DNA of 45,997 bases from assembly GCA_021323265.1 (NCBI GenBank), contig JAJTCO010000055.1, positions 1 through 45,997 of the forward strand, in the 5' to 3' direction. The first letter of the stretch is position 1. Every line of letters begins with the position of its first letter. A program made the position numbers and the translations under genes. Below are positions 31,369-42,043 of the stretch, one piece after another. The DNA comes from Pseudoduganella sp. GTDB lineage: Bacteria > Pseudomonadota > Gammaproteobacteria > Burkholderiales > Burkholderiaceae_D. The notes under the pieces were generated by a model that saw only the letters and a program-made list of their open reading frames with translations, was not told the origin of the DNA and searched no databases.

Positions 31369-33732
31369 ATGAAGCGTTTTCACGTCGGTTTAGCCGCACT
31401 CTGCCTGACCGTCTCGGCCGTTGCTGCCGAGCCTTTCGATGACAAGTTCCGCCAGCTCGATGAGCTGCTGCCCTCCGCCAACCAGTACCGCACCGCGTCC
31501 GGCGCACCGGGCCAGGCCTACTGGCAGCAGCGCGCGGACTACACCATCCGCGCCACGCTGGACGAGGCCAACCGCGCCCTGACCGGCAGCGGCCAGATCA
31601 CGTACCACAACAATTCGCCCGATACCCTGCACTACCTGTGGCTGCAACTGGACCAGAACATCTACAAGTCCGATTCCGACGCCCGCCTGTCCCTGACCGC
31701 GCCTTCGCGCGAAGCATGGGGCCGCGCCCGCGGCGAGGAAGACGGCATGAAGTTCGAAGGCTTGCGCGGCATCCTGGCCGGCCGTGACTTCGACGGCGGC
31801 TTCAAGATCGGCGCCGTCAAGGCGGCCGGCGGCGCGCCGCTGAAGTTCACCATCAACCGCACCATGATGCGCATCGACCTGCAGCAGCCGCTCAAGCCGG
31901 GCGAGAAGTTCACCTTCTCCATCGACTGGTCGTACAAGATCAATGAACAGAAGGTACTGGGCGGCCGTTCCGGCTTCGAGTACTTCGCCGAGGACAAGAA
32001 CGCCCTGTTCGAGATCGCGCAGTGGTTCCCGCGCATGGCGGCCTACTACGACGTGGCGGGCTGGCAGCACAAGCAGTTCCTGGGCTCCGGCGAATTCACG
32101 CTGGAATTTGGCGACTACGACGTGCAGATCACCGTGCCGGCCGACCATATCGTCGCTTCCACGGGCGAGCTGCAGAACCCGAACGAAGTGCTGACCGCCA
32201 CCCAGCGCGAGCGCCTGGCCAAGGCCCGCACCAGCAAGACGCCGGTCATCATCGTGACCCAGGCCGAGGCCGAGCAGGCCGAGAAGAGCGTGGCCAAGGG
32301 CACCAAGACCTGGCACTTCAAGGCCAGGAACGTGCGCGACTTCGCCTGGGCTTCCTCGCGCAAGTTCATCTGGGACGCGCAGGGCTACAAGAAGGACGGC
32401 ACCAACGTCATGGCCATGTCCTACTACCCGAAAGAGGGCAACCCGCTGTGGGAGAAGTATTCGACCGCGGCCATCGTCCACACCATCGAGCATTACAACA
32501 AGTACAGCTTCGACTACCCGTACCCGACCGCCATCTCGGTCAACGGCCCGGTGGGCGGCATGGAATACCCGATGATCTCCTTCAATGGTCCGCGTCCGGT
32601 CAAGGACAAGAAGAGCGGCGAGATCACCTACACCAAGCGCGCCAAGTACGGCCTGATCGGCGTGGTGATCCACGAAGTGGGCCACAACTACTACCCGATG
32701 ATCATCAACAGCGACGAACGCCAGTGGACCTGGATGGATGAAGGCCTGAACACCTTCGTGCAGTCGCTGGCACAGGAAGCATGGGAGGAGAACTATCCGG
32801 CCGGCCGCGGCGATCCGCGCTTCATCGTGGAATACATGCGTTCCAAGAACCAGGTGCCGATCATGACCAACTCGGAGTCGCTGCTCCAGTTCGGCAACAA
32901 CGCCTACGCCAAGCCGGCCGCGGCGCTGAACGTGCTGCGCGAAACGGTCCTGGGCCGCGAACTGTTCGACTATGCCTTCCGCGAGTATGCGCGGCGCTGG
33001 AAGTTCAAGCGCCCTACCCCGGCCGACTTCTTCCGCACCATGGAAGACGCCTCGGGCACCGACCTTGACTGGTTCTGGCGCGGCTGGTTCTACACCACGG
33101 ACGCGGTCGACGTGTCGATCGACGGCATCAGTGAATACGGCGTGAGCACCAAAAACCCGGAAGTGGAAAAAGCCTGGAAGAAGACGCAGCGAGATAACGA
33201 GCCGGTTTCCATCATCGACCAGCGCAACAAGGGCATGGTACGCAAGGTGGACGAGCAGCCGCACCTGAAGGACTTCTACAACGAGCATGACGAATTCACC
33301 GTCACCAACGTCGACCGCAACAAGTTCGCCGAACAGAGCGCCGACCTGGAACAGTGGGAAAAGGACCTGCTGGCACAAGGCAAGCACCTGTACCTGGTGG
33401 ACTTCTCCAACATCGGCGGCCTGGTGACGCCGCTGATCCTGCAGGTGGAACTGAAGTCGGGCAAGAAGTACATCGAGCGCATTCCTGCCGAGGTGTGGCG
33501 CTATTCGCCGAAGAAGATCACCAAGGTCATCGTGACCGACGAGCCGCTGGCCTCGCTGGTGCATGACCCGTACTGGGAAACCGCCGACATCGACCAGTCC
33601 AACAACGCCTGGCCGCGCAAGGTGACGCCTTCGCGCCTGGAATTGTTCAAGTCCCGGCCGGCCGAGAACATGATGAAGGACTTCAACACCCCACTGAAGA
33701 AGAAGACCGAAGCGGAAGCGGAAAAGAAGTAA
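31369..33732 (+). CDS. M1-family zinc metallopeptidase, exported
   Basis: 787 residues with a signal peptide (HVGLAALCLTVSAVAA). The zinc site is His435-Glu436-x2-His439 with Glu458 (VIHEVGHNYYP and WMDEGLNTF), 18 residues apart, as in M1 enzymes; the preceding exopeptidase-like motif is GGMEYPM instead of GxMEN. About 140 residues from NVRDFAWASSRKF and the N-terminal beta domain are also M1-like. It would trim peptides in the periplasm or outside. It abuts the DUF6702 gene with no gap. A TAGAAT lies about 35 bp upstream without a good -35. Confidence 0.9.
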   Translation: MKRFHVGLAALCLTVSAVAAEPFDDKFRQLDELLPSANQYRTASGAPGQAYWQQRADYTIRATLDEANRALTGSGQITYHNNSPDTLHYLWLQLDQNIYKSDSDARLSLTAPSREAWGRARGEEDGMKFEGLRGILAGRDFDGGFKIGAVKAAGGAPLKFTINRTMMRIDLQQPLKPGEKFTFSIDWSYKINEQKVLGGRSGFEYFAEDKNALFEIAQWFPRMAAYYDVAGWQHKQFLGSGEFTLEFGDYDVQITVPADHIVASTGELQNPNEVLTATQRERLAKARTSKTPVIIVTQAEAEQAEKSVAKGTKTWHFKARNVRDFAWASSRKFIWDAQGYKKDGTNVMAMSYYPKEGNPLWEKYSTAAIVHTIEHYNKYSFDYPYPTAISVNGPVGGMEYPMISFNGPRPVKDKKSGEITYTKRAKYGLIGVVIHEVGHNYYPMIINSDERQWTWMDEGLNTFVQSLAQEAWEENYPAGRGDPRFIVEYMRSKNQVPIMTNSESLLQFGNNAYAKPAAALNVLRETVLGRELFDYAFREYARRWKFKRPTPADFFRTMEDASGTDLDWFWRGWFYTTDAVDVSIDGISEYGVSTKNPEVEKAWKKTQRDNEPVSIIDQRNKGMVRKVDEQPHLKDFYNEHDEFTVTNVDRNKFAEQSADLEQWEKDLLAQGKHLYLVDFSNIGGLVTPLILQVELKSGKKYIERIPAEVWRYSPKKITKVIVTDEPLASLVHDPYWETADIDQSNNAWPRKVTPSRLELFKSRPAENMMKDFNTPLKKKTEAEAEKK

Positions 33733-34221
33733 ATGATTCGTTTCAAAGCCGTCCTCGCGGCGGCGCTGCTCTGGTGCAGCGCCGCCGCGCAGGCACATAA
33801 TTTCCACGTGGGTTTGACGGAGATCAGCTTCAACCCACGCACCGGCAGCACGGAAGTGGTACATACTTACACAGCGCACGATGTCGAGGCGCTGTTGATG
33901 AACCTGTACCAGCGTCAGTTCGACCTCGGATTGGAGGAGGACCAGGCCATGTTCCGCCGCTACCTCGAAAAACAGTTCCGCATCACCGTCAACGGCAAGC
34001 CCTTGCCCCTGCAATGGGTCGGCATGCAGGCCAATGCGGACCGCGTCAGCGTGTTCCAGGAAATCGAGAAGACTTCGCTGCCCGAAGGCGCGCTCCTGCT
34101 GGACGCGGTGCTGACCGACTTCCTGCCGCAACAAGCGAACAACGTGAACGTCAGCGGCTTTGGCCGCCCGGCGGCTTCCCTGGTCTTCAATCGCGAACGC
34201 CGTGAACTGCCGCTGCCCTGA
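33733..34221 (+). CDS. DUF6702-like exported protein
   Basis: 162 residues with a signal peptide (AVLAAALLWCSAAAQA). The mature start HNFHVGLTEISFNPRTGSTE and the later NLYQRQFDLGLEEDQ region match DUF6702, a small beta-rich exported protein of unknown role. Histidines near the mature N-terminus (HNFH) could bind metal. The ATG follows the peptidase TAA directly, and the 3' end overlaps the receptor start, so it is clearly part of the same operon. Confidence 0.8.
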   Translation: MIRFKAVLAAALLWCSAAAQAHNFHVGLTEISFNPRTGSTEVVHTYTAHDVEALLMNLYQRQFDLGLEEDQAMFRRYLEKQFRITVNGKPLPLQWVGMQANADRVSVFQEIEKTSLPEGALLLDAVLTDFLPQQANNVNVSGFGRPAASLVFNRERRELPLP

Positions 34222-36217
34222 ACGCACGCCGCTGGCGGCGCTGGGCCTGGCGGCCCTGCTGGCGCCGGCGGCCGCGCTCGCCGACGATCCCTTCATGCAG
34301 CGCGTGCTGATCGAGGGTTCGCGCGCCAGCCAGGTGGGGGTGGCCGATTCGGCCGGCATGGGCAGCGTGTCGCAGCGCCAGCTCGAGGCGCGCACGATCT
34401 ACCGTCCCGGCGAGCTGCTGGAGGCCACGCCCGGCCTGGTGGCCAGCCAGCACAGCGGCGAAGGCAAGGCCAACCAGTTCTACCTGCGCGGCTTCAACCT
34501 GGACCACGGCACCGACCTGCACACCTCGGTCGACGGCATGCCGGTCAACCAGCGCAGCCATGCGCACGGACAGGGTTGGACGGACCTGAACTTCATCATC
34601 CCGGAACTGGTGGCGCGCCTCGACTACAAGAAGGGCCCCTACTCGGCCAGCAGCGGCGACTTCTCCTCGGCCGGCGCCACGGCCATCCATTATTCCAGCC
34701 GCCTGCCGCGCGACACGGCCAGCGCCAGCGCCGGCCAGAACGGCTATGGACGCGCGCTGCTGGCGGCCACGCGGGAAGCCGGCACGGCCGCCTGGCTGTA
34801 CGCGCTGGAGGCAGTCCACAACGACGGCCCCTTCACGCGCGGCGACAACTTCCGCAAGCTCAACGCCGTGCTGCGCTTCAGCGACGGCTTTGCCAACAAT
34901 GGCTACACCATCACCGCCATGGCGTACCGGGGTGCGTGGAACGCCACCGACCAGATCCCGCAGCGCGCGGTGGACGGCGGCCTGCTGGGCCGCTTCGACG
35001 GCGTGGACCTGAGCGACGGCGGCCAGGCCCGGCGCTTCAGCCTGTCGGCCGCGTGGGCGCGCAGCGACGAGCGGCAGACCACGCGCGCCAACGCCTACGT
35101 CATCAACAACCGCCTGCAGCTGTTCTCCAACTTCACCTACTTCCTGGACGACCCGGTGCATGGCGACCAGTTCGCCCAGCCCGACCGCCGCGTGACCAGC
35201 GGCTTCGAAGCGAGCCACAGCTGGCACGACCACATGGACGACATGGCGTGGCGCACCACGCTCGGCGTACAGGCGCAGCACGACAACATCTTCAACGCCC
35301 TGCAGCATACCCAGGCGCGCCAGGTGCTGGAGACGGTGCGCGCCGACCATATCGTCGAAACCAGCACCGCGCTCTACCTGGAACAGCATCTGCGCGTCAC
35401 GCCCTGGCTGCGCGGCGAAGCGGGCCTGCGGCTGGACCGCTACCGCTTTGCCGTCGGCGCGGCGCGCGCCGGCGACACGCTCGCCAGTCCGAGCCTGAGC
35501 CTGGCCTTCGGCCCCTGGTCGCGCACCGAGCTTTACCTCAATGCCGGGCGCGGTTTCCACAGCAACGACGCGCGCGGTGTGACGCAGGCGCAGGAGCGCG
35601 CCACGCCGCTGGCGCGCTCGCGGGGGCTCGAATTCGGCCTGCGCTCGGAAGCGGTCAAGGGCTTGCAGACCGTGCTGGCCGTCTACCGGCTAGATTTCGA
35701 TTCGGAGCTGGTCTACCTGGGCGACGCCGGCAGCACCGAAGCGGGCCGCCCGAGCCGCCGCTACGGCATCGAATTCTCCAATTACTACAAGCCGTTCAAA
35801 TGGCTCGCGCTGGACGCCGACATCGCCTTTGCGCACGGCCGCTTGCGCGGCGCCGCGCTGGAGGGCGAGCGCATCCCGGGCGCGGTGGAAGGCGTGGCGC
35901 AGCTGGCCGCCACCTTCACCCCGGCCGGTCCCTGGTCCGGCGCCCTGCGCCTGCGCTGGTTCGGCCCGCGCCCCCTGGTCGAGGACAATTCCGTGCGCTC
36001 GCGCGCCAGCGCCACCCTCAACGGCCGCCTGGCCTTCAAGCTCGACGCCCACACCACCATCGAGCTGGAAGGCTTCAACCTGGCCAACCGCCAGGTCTCG
36101 GCCATCGACTACTTCTACGCCTCGCGCCTGAAGCACGAACCACAGGCGCGCGAAGACATCCATTTCCACCCCATCGAATCGCGCTCTTTCCGCCTCAGCC
36201 TGAATCACGCATTCTAA
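34202..36217 (+). CDS. TonB-dependent outer-membrane receptor
   Basis: About 671 residues. A plug domain (GELLEATPGLVASQHSGEGK; FYLRGFNLDHGTDLHTSVDG; QRSHAHGQGWTDLNFIIPEL; KKGPYSASSGDFSSAG) precedes a 22-strand-type barrel ending in RSFRLSLNHAF, with a terminal Phe. These receptors import chelates, vitamins or peptides with TonB energy. The HAHGQG plug loop defines a common uncharacterised subgroup. The start is uncertain: a GTG at 34202 gives the signal peptide LAALGLAALLAPAAALA, 20 bp inside the DUF6702 gene. Substrate unknown. Confidence 0.87.
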   Translation: MNCRCPERTPLAALGLAALLAPAAALADDPFMQRVLIEGSRASQVGVADSAGMGSVSQRQLEARTIYRPGELLEATPGLVASQHSGEGKANQFYLRGFNLDHGTDLHTSVDGMPVNQRSHAHGQGWTDLNFIIPELVARLDYKKGPYSASSGDFSSAGATAIHYSSRLPRDTASASAGQNGYGRALLAATREAGTAAWLYALEAVHNDGPFTRGDNFRKLNAVLRFSDGFANNGYTITAMAYRGAWNATDQIPQRAVDGGLLGRFDGVDLSDGGQARRFSLSAAWARSDERQTTRANAYVINNRLQLFSNFTYFLDDPVHGDQFAQPDRRVTSGFEASHSWHDHMDDMAWRTTLGVQAQHDNIFNALQHTQARQVLETVRADHIVETSTALYLEQHLRVTPWLRGEAGLRLDRYRFAVGAARAGDTLASPSLSLAFGPWSRTELYLNAGRGFHSNDARGVTQAQERATPLARSRGLEFGLRSEAVKGLQTVLAVYRLDFDSELVYLGDAGSTEAGRPSRRYGIEFSNYYKPFKWLALDADIAFAHGRLRGAALEGERIPGAVEGVAQLAATFTPAGPWSGALRLRWFGPRPLVEDNSVRSRASATLNGRLAFKLDAHTTIELEGFNLANRQVSAIDYFYASRLKHEPQAREDIHFHPIESRSFRLSLNHAF

Positions 36218-36230
36218 GTACAATAGGGCC

Positions 36231-36944
36231 ATGATGACGCCCCTGCCCCAATTGATTCACACGCTGCGCAGCGCCGGCTATGCCCTGCTCAAGCCGGCCG
36301 ACGTGGCCACCCTGGCCGGCTGCACGCTGGAACAGCTGCAAACCCTGGTCCCCAGCTGGGACGAGCTGGCCCCGGACAATTACCTGAAGGACGGCGGCCG
36401 CTACCGCCGCCGCCGCCACGCCTGCTTCGTCCAGGACGGCCTGGCCCTGGACCTGGTCCCGCACCGCGCGCACTGGCAACCGGTGGAATACAACGCCCTG
36501 CACGGCGGCATGCGCCGCCTGTTCGAGCCGATCGCCGCGCCAACGCTGGCCAATCCCGCCTGGGACAAGCTGGTCGGCGCCATCGGCCGGGCCTGCGCGC
36601 AGGTGCGCGGCCAAGGGCCGTGGTACGTGGAAGCCCATCAGTTCCGCATCGACACCACCGACGGCATCGGCCGTCCCACCCCGGAAGGCGCGCACCGCGA
36701 CGGCGTCGACTTCGTGGCCGTGCTGCTGGTCGGGCGCGCAGGCATCAAGGGCGGTGAAACGCGCGTGTTCGAGGCGGACGGCCCGAACGGCATCCGCTTC
36801 ACCATGACCGAGCCGTGGACCCTGCTGTTGCTCGACGATGCGGCTGTCATCCATGAATCGACGCCGATCCAGCCCCTGGCCGGACATGGGCACCGCGACA
36901 CCCTGGTGCTCACCTACCGTGACGGCGGTTTCCAAGGCGGCTAA
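36231..36944 (+). CDS. 2OG-Fe(II) dioxygenase of the IDO/DUF2257 family
   Basis: 237 residues. The double-stranded beta-helix iron site is His155-x-Asp157 (GAHRDGVDFVAV) and His208 (VIHESTPI), with HRDTLVLTYR supplying the 2-oxoglutarate Arg. It belongs to the family that includes L-isoleucine 4-hydroxylase, which hydroxylates free aliphatic amino acids; this substrate class is inferred. It begins 13 bp after the receptor stop, but TACAAT (36219-36224) may also start transcription there, seven bases before the ATG. Confidence 0.85.
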   Translation: MMTPLPQLIHTLRSAGYALLKPADVATLAGCTLEQLQTLVPSWDELAPDNYLKDGGRYRRRRHACFVQDGLALDLVPHRAHWQPVEYNALHGGMRRLFEPIAAPTLANPAWDKLVGAIGRACAQVRGQGPWYVEAHQFRIDTTDGIGRPTPEGAHRDGVDFVAVLLVGRAGIKGGETRVFEADGPNGIRFTMTEPWTLLLLDDAAVIHESTPIQPLAGHGHRDTLVLTYRDGGFQGG

Positions 36945-36958
36945 AAAAACGGTATATT
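36929..36958 (+). promoter_or_regulatory. Putative promoter of the receiver-kinase gene
   Basis: TTTCCA (36929-36934), 18-bp spacer, TATATT (36953-36958), 28 bp before the TTG start. Confidence 0.4.
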
Positions 36959-36986
36959 CTGAACACCCAACCATTTTGGAGAAGCC

Positions 36987-38329
<1,343 letters not shown>

Positions 38330-38348
<19 letters not shown>

Positions 38349-39124
38349 TCATTGAAGACAACCAGGCCAATATGGACCTGATGACCTATCTGCTGCAAGC
38401 CTTTGGTCACCAGCCCAGCGGCGCCACCGACGGCGAGATGGGCGTGGCGCTGGCCCTGCGCGACCGGCCCGACCTGATCCTGTGCGACCTGCACCTGCCC
38501 CGGCTGGACGGCATGGGCGTGCTGCACAGGCTGCGCGCCGATCCCGCCACGCGCGGCATTCCCATCCTGGCCGCCAGCGCCCTGCCCGTGACGGACGGCT
38601 GCGCCGCCTTGCGCCGCGCCGGATTTTCCGGCTGCCTGCCCAAATCGCTGGAGCCGAACGAACTGATCCCGACGCTGGAATCGTTCCTGCCGCCGCACCT
38701 GCGCGCCGGCGCGGTGCCGGCGGCGGCGCCCGCGGCGCCGGCGCCGGCCGTGCCAGCGCCCGCCGTGCCGCGCGCGCGCGTGCTGCTGCTGGACGCTGCG
38801 CCCGAGAATGCCGGCCTGGTGGCGGCCGTCCTGGCCCACAGCGGCCACGCCATCAGCAGCGCCACCAATCCGGCGCAAGCGGGCGCCCTGCTGGACGCGC
38901 AGGCCTATGACCTGCTGTTGTGCGACCTCGGTTTGCTGGAAGCGGGCCGCCTGGCCTTCCTGGCCGACGCGCTGGCCCTGGCGCCGGAGCTGCCGGTGCT
39001 GCTGCTAAGGCCCGACGACGAGGATGACCTGCACGCCTTGTACGCCGGGCGGCGCCACGGCGTGCTGTCCCATCCGCTCGACCCGGAGCAGCTGGTGACC
39101 GCCATCGACGACTTGCTGCGCTAG
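38330..39124 (+). CDS. Double-receiver response regulator, second receiver degenerate
   Basis: 264 residues: receiver 1 (about 4-120) is complete, with phospho-Asp53 in LILCDLHLPRLDG and a Lys in CLPKSLEPNE. An Ala/Pro linker (VPAAAPAAPAPAVPAPAVPR) joins receiver 2 (RVLLLDAAPENAGLVAAVLA), which keeps the Asp (LLLCDLGLLEAG) but not the MP loop or the conserved Lys (replaced around LSHPLDPEQ). No output domain. It probably receives phosphate from the upstream kinase and passes it on or binds a partner. Its stop shares a CTAG with the convergent small ORF. Confidence 0.85.
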
Positions 39125-39237
39125 TGGCCCAGGACCAGCCAGCCCAGCGCGAGCAGGCTGAGGGCGGCCGCCAGCAGCGCCAGCGTGTTCTCCGAGCGCT
39201 CGTCGTCACTGATGAGTTTCCACAGGAATTTCAGCAT
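39121..39237 (-). CDS. Small single-pass membrane peptide (38 residues)
   Basis: MLKFLWKLISDDERSENTLA followed by LLAAALSLLALGWLVLGH: a charged, amphipathic head and one membrane helix. GGGAGGG four bases before the ATG is a strong ribosome site, which is the main reason to call it a gene. It lies downstream of the DUF1501 gene on the same strand (45 bp gap). It overlaps the convergent receiver gene by four bases. Function unknown. Confidence 0.6.
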   Translation of the reverse strand: MLKFLWKLISDDERSENTLALLAAALSLLALGWLVLGH

Positions 39238-39281
39238 CAAACCCTCCCGCGCCCAGTCTAGCACCGGGCGCGGCCGCACGC

Positions 39282-40526
39282 TTACACGAGTTGCAGTGCG
39301 GGCCCGCTCGGCAGGCCGGGGAAGGTGCGCGCCAGCGCTGCGGCATCGAGCAGCAGGTGGCGTTCGGCCACGTGCGCCAGCACATGGCGAAAATCGGTGG
39401 TCACCGGCAGGTCGCGCCCTTCGTTCAGTTGCGCCTCGCCCAGGCCGCGCCAGTCGCCCGCCACCTTGCCGCCGCGCACCTTGCCGCCCAGCAGCCACAT
39501 GGCGTTGCCGTGGCCATGGTCGGTGCCGCGGTTGCCGTTCTCGCGTGCCGTGCGGCCGAACTCGGACATCACCACGATCACCGTGTCGTCGAAGATCGGC
39601 CCCAGGCGCTGCGCCAGGGTCGCCAGGCCCTGCCCCAGCGGCTGCAGGCGGCTGGCCAGCTGGCCCTTGCCGGCGCCCTGGTTGGCGTGCGTGTCCCAGC
39701 CGCCCAGCGCGATGAAGGCCAGCTGGATGTTCGGGTTGTTGCGCATCAGCGTGGCCAGGCGCCCGGCGTCGTCCGGGAAGCCGTTCGGCAGCGGGGCGCC
39801 GTTGTCGGCCATCTGCATCTCCGACATCATGCCGCCGTTGGCCGCGTTCATCACTTCCTGGTGCGCCTCGCGCCCGTCGCTGTACACCTTGCCAAAGCGC
39901 GCGTTGTCGGCGTACAGGCGGTCGAAGGCGCGCCCGATGGCGGGCTTGTCGAGCGGCGTGGCGCGCGTGCCGGCCGCACCGTTGGCCAGGTTGGTGGCCG
40001 GCATGGCGCCAGCCAGGATGCGCGGCATCACCGGGCCGATGCTCAGGGCGCGCGTGGGCGAGGTTTCGCCCGGCAAGGTGCCCAGCAGGCGGTTCATCCA
40101 GCCGTCCGCCGTGCTTTTCACGCCCGGCGTGCCCGATTCCATGTAGTCCTGCGCATCGAAGTGGGAACGGCTGGCGTCGGGCGAGCCGCTGGCGTGCACG
40201 AAGGCCAGCTTCTTCTGCTCCCACAGCGGCAGCAGGGGCGCCAGCGCGGGGTGCAGGCCGAAATAGCCGTCCAGGTTCAGCGCACCGTCCTGCGCGCCCG
40301 GCCTGGCCAGGGCGATATTGGGGCGCAGGCGCGCGTATTCGGCGTCGGCCACCGGGGCGACCACGTTCATGCCGTCCACCGCGCCGCGCAGCATGACCAC
40401 GATCAGTTTCCTGGCGGTGGGCGAGGCGCTGCCCGGCGCCAGGGTGGCGGCCCAGGCGTGCGGGCCGAGCGGGAGCATCAGGCCGGCGCTGGCGGCAAAG
40501 GCGTGCAGGAATTGGCGTCGTTGCAT
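39282..40526 (-). CDS. DUF1501 protein with Tat-type signal
   Basis: 414 residues. The N-terminus (RRQFLHAFAASAG) is a twin-arginine signal, so it is exported folded. The body has the alkaline-phosphatase/sulfatase-like features of DUF1501: KLIVVMLRGAVDGMNVVAP near the start, FIALGGWDTHANQGAGKG in the middle and VVMSEFGRTARENGNRGTDHGHG late. These proteins come paired with DUF1800 proteins in many bacteria; the role is not established. It lies 15 bp downstream of its DUF1800 partner. Confidence 0.9.
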   Translation of the reverse strand: MQRRQFLHAFAASAGLMLPLGPHAWAATLAPGSASPTARKLIVVMLRGAVDGMNVVAPVADAEYARLRPNIALARPGAQDGALNLDGYFGLHPALAPLLPLWEQKKLAFVHASGSPDASRSHFDAQDYMESGTPGVKSTADGWMNRLLGTLPGETSPTRALSIGPVMPRILAGAMPATNLANGAAGTRATPLDKPAIGRAFDRLYADNARFGKVYSDGREAHQEVMNAANGGMMSEMQMADNGAPLPNGFPDDAGRLATLMRNNPNIQLAFIALGGWDTHANQGAGKGQLASRLQPLGQGLATLAQRLGPIFDDTVIVVMSEFGRTARENGNRGTDHGHGNAMWLLGGKVRGGKVAGDWRGLGEAQLNEGRDLPVTTDFRHVLAHVAERHLLLDAAALARTFPGLPSGPALQLV

Positions 40527-40541
40527 GGCGTTGGCTCCGGA

Positions 40542-41903
40542 TCAGCGTTGCATGAAGTCAGGGCTGCCGAGCAGCATGGCCGCGCGCAGGCGCTCGTTGC
40601 TGTCGGCGATGATGGCGGCGCTGCGGCGCGACACCGAGGCGCCCAGCGCCTGCTGCACGGTGTCGGCGTCGGCCCCGGCGGACAGGGTCAGCGCATAGCT
40701 GATGCGGCGTCCCAGGCCGTCGGGATTGAGCCAGGCCGCTTCCGTGTTCTTGTAGCCGTCCGGGGTCTGGCAGCCGTACAGCGGCATGCCAAGGCGCCCC
40801 AGGATGCCCACCAGCGGCTTGACGTCGGTCATCGGCATGGCCGCCGCGCGCGAGGCCGACACCACGTACTGGTACGGGGTCTTGAACTTGGCGCCGGCGT
40901 ACTGCTGGTCCATGAATTCCTGGCTGGCGAACATGGTGCGCAGCACCGAGCGGATGTCGCCATGGCTGCTGGCCCAGGACTGGGCCATGCGCTCCACCAG
41001 CGCCGCCGGCGGCACGTCGGCCACGAAATACTGCGCCAGCTTGCGGCTGATATGGCGCGCCGTGGACGGATGCGCGGCCAGCACGTCGAGCGCATACTCG
41101 CCTTCGGCCACGCCGCGCACCGTGACCGGCTTGCCCAGCCAGGTCTTGGCGCCCGTGTCGTGGCGGCGCGGGTCGAACACGAACTGCGCGTCGCGCCGCG
41201 GGGCGTAGGTCCAGCCGGTGAGCATGCGCGCCAGCTCCGTCACGTCCTTCTGCGCATAGCCGCCATCCACGCCCAGCGTGTGCAGCTCCATCAGCTCGCG
41301 CGCATAGTTTTCGTTCAGGGCGCCGGCCCTGGAGACCCAGTTATCCAGGTAGAACAGCATCGCCGGGTGGCGCGCGGTGGCGCCCAGCATCTGGCGGAAG
41401 GAGCCGAACACGTAGGGCCTGATGGCATCGCGCTCGTAGCTGGCCACCAGGGCGCGGTCCACCCCTTTGCCGGAGAACACGTTGAAATGGTTGTACCAGA
41501 AGTCCACCATCACTTCTTCCAGCTGGCGCGGGCTTTCGATGGCGCGCAGCAGGCGCGCTTCGGCCGCCTCCGAGGTCAGCCTGGCCACCACCGCGCGGCG
41601 CTCGCCCTGCTCGCCGTCGCGCGCGTCCTGGAACAGGGCCAGCGCCTGGCCGGCGCTCATGTTGACCGTTTCGAGCCTGTCCAGGCGCTGCGCCAGCGCT
41701 GGCGGCAGGGCCGGTGGATGCAGCTGTTCCTCCAGGTAGGCTTGCACGCCCATCTGCCGCACCCGCTCGACGTCGCCGGGCCGCGGCCCGTACGCCACCC
41801 GGTTCAGCACATGCACGGCGGCCTGTTCGCCCGCCAGCGGCGCCGCCCACAGGGCGGCTTGGGGAAGCGCCGCCACGAGGGCGGCCAGTATCCAGCGTCG
41901 CAT
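40542..41903 (-). CDS. DUF1800 family exported protein
   Basis: 453 residues from ATG 41903, with a signal peptide (ILAALVAALPQAALWA). The DUF1800 hallmarks are HVLNRVAYGPRPGDVERVRQ at the start, MVDFWYNHFNVFSGKGVDRA and NENYARELMELHTLGVDGGY in the middle, and PDGYKNTEAAWLNPDGLGRR near the end. Function unknown; it occurs next to DUF1501 proteins and both are exported, so a shared envelope task is likely. A TTG 18 bases upstream is a weaker start. Confidence 0.9.
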   Translation of the reverse strand: MRRWILAALVAALPQAALWAAPLAGEQAAVHVLNRVAYGPRPGDVERVRQMGVQAYLEEQLHPPALPPALAQRLDRLETVNMSAGQALALFQDARDGEQGERRAVVARLTSEAAEARLLRAIESPRQLEEVMVDFWYNHFNVFSGKGVDRALVASYERDAIRPYVFGSFRQMLGATARHPAMLFYLDNWVSRAGALNENYARELMELHTLGVDGGYAQKDVTELARMLTGWTYAPRRDAQFVFDPRRHDTGAKTWLGKPVTVRGVAEGEYALDVLAAHPSTARHISRKLAQYFVADVPPAALVERMAQSWASSHGDIRSVLRTMFASQEFMDQQYAGAKFKTPYQYVVSASRAAAMPMTDVKPLVGILGRLGMPLYGCQTPDGYKNTEAAWLNPDGLGRRISYALTLSAGADADTVQQALGASVSRRSAAIIADSNERLRAAMLLGSPDFMQR

Positions 41904-42043
41904 GATGTCGTCCCAATACAATGATTAACCGTGCTTTATTTATACGCTAAAGCCCGAATTGAAGGCAAAGACTGCTTTGTATCGGGATGTTAATTGTTTG
42001 ATTTATATGCTCTAATTCACGTTGCGAAAAATGAAAGGCAAGC

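Noticed and set aside
31390..34395. A 1001-codon open frame on the minus strand over the peptidase and DUF6702 genes
   Set aside because: It is antisense to clear M1, DUF6702 and receptor sequences and its composition (His, Val, Leu, Gly, Gln-rich without domains) is that of a high-GC shadow frame.
39291..41924. An 877-codon plus-strand frame opposite DUF1501/DUF1800
   Set aside because: No domain, signal or ribosome site; the opposite strand encodes two recognised families.
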